Below are positions 63,358 through 64,000 of a DNA stretch of 64,000 bases, one piece after another. Source of the stretch: Maniola hyperantus (taxonomy: Eukaryota > Arthropoda > Insecta > Lepidoptera > Nymphalidae). The notes under the pieces are model-generated. The model was given only the letters and a program-made list of their open reading frames with translations, searched no databases and was not told the DNA's origin. Location of the stretch: contig NC_048556.1 in the NCBI RefSeq assembly GCF_902806685.2, positions 1,240,001 to 1,304,000 on the forward strand, in the 5' to 3' direction. Position 1 is the stretch's first letter; each line of letters opens with the position of its first letter. A program made the position numbers and the translations under genes.

Positions 63358-63546
63358 CCTATATTAGAAATGCGAAAGTGTGTTTGTTTGTTGGTTTGCC
63401 CTTCAATCACGTCGCAACGGAGCAACGGATCGACGTGATTTTTGAGAGTGACAAAGGTTACTTTTTATCTTGGTAAATTAAAGGGTTCCCACGGGATTTA
63501 AAAAAACCTAAATTCACGCGGAAGAAGTCGCGGGCACCACCTAGTG
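63358..63546 (+). mobile_element. Helitron-like (Lep1-type) repeat
   Basis: From ctatattagaaatgcgaaagtg to acgcggaagaagtcgcgggcaccacctagt, a near-complete copy with the ctagt terminus. Confidence 0.6.
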
Positions 63547-64000
63547 ATATATAAATTGAAACCGACATAGAGTTGATCCTATCCGTTTAACATCGATGCA
63601 ATATATCGATAGCTGTAGGTGGACGTGACCGTTGTGCTCGAGTGTCGACAACAATGACATGGAGTGCTGGGTAACCATTTACAGTTGCGATTATCGTCAT
63701 CATACCATACACTATACTGTAGTGGTACCACTTTGTGTTCAATCGCTCTGCTCTATCTCTAACCGTTCAAACTGTACATCGAGATCGTTGACTGTAACAA
63801 CTGACAAGGCTTAGGTTCGCATTGTTCGTATTTAAATGGCTAGTAGTAGATGCTTATTTAGATTTTGCTTTTGTTCTATTAAATGAATGTTAGTAGAAAT
63901 AGAGTCGATCTTGAGTCGATATTTGATACATTTTCTAAATTACCTATTTTTCGTGACTTGGCTCCTGAGACCTGACCACGGTAGTATACAGTATATGTAT
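63547..64000. other. No gene seen
   Basis: AT-rich sequence with no recognisable repeat or exon; the 60-aa frame at 63632-63814 has no recognisable domain. The next EHD exons are expected further downstream. Confidence 0.3.

Overview
This is a lepidopteran (moth or butterfly) nuclear genomic window. Four protein-coding genes with spliced, GC-rich exons sit in AT-rich DNA packed with tRNA-derived SINEs, LINE 3' tails, Helitron-like 'ctaatattataaatgcgaaag' repeats and many hairpin (MITE-like) elements. The host assignment rests on these repeat families and on gene structure; no species can be named from the sequence alone.

Layout. (1) 1-7.3 kb is repeat-rich upstream DNA with a possible 5' non-coding exon near 1.0-1.38 kb. 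(2) 7517-25169 (+) is a class A GPCR of the prostaglandin E2 receptor type. It has six coding exons encoding 408 aa, all seven transmembrane segments are present, and its introns are filled with transposons. (3) 28095-33131 (+) is arfaptin, a BAR (AH) domain protein of the trans-Golgi: seven exons, 318 aa. (4) 38147-36069 (-) is DPH3, the small CSL-zinc-finger electron donor of diphthamide synthesis: three exons, 84 aa. Its 3' end converges with that of arfaptin. (5) From 38607 (+) runs an EHD/Past1 dynamin-like membrane-remodelling ATPase. It has a 1225-nt first coding exon and a 66-nt phase-1/phase-1 exon about 16.6 kb downstream (56459-56524). The C-terminal EH domain must lie beyond the window.

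The large EHD intron holds a complete, apparently young Ty3/Gypsy LTR retrotransposon (46309-55687). It has 1.47-kb LTRs that look almost identical, 4-bp target duplications (GTAC), a Lys-tRNA-type primer site, and gag and pol ORFs. The two ORFs overlap through a textbook A AAA AAC slippery heptamer placed directly before the gag stop. No env gene is present.

The rest of the interest is structural. Two GC-rich palindromic elements built of ACGCGCGA-type words lie side by side (14.26-15.38 kb), with a third hairpin nested in one. There are several perfect hairpins, a 57-bp tandem duplication just before a splice acceptor, a shared degenerate minisatellite in two adjacent arfaptin introns, and clear nested insertions. 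The four host genes are not an operon or pathway, although arfaptin and EHD both act on membrane curvature and trafficking. I found no convincing new multi-gene system.
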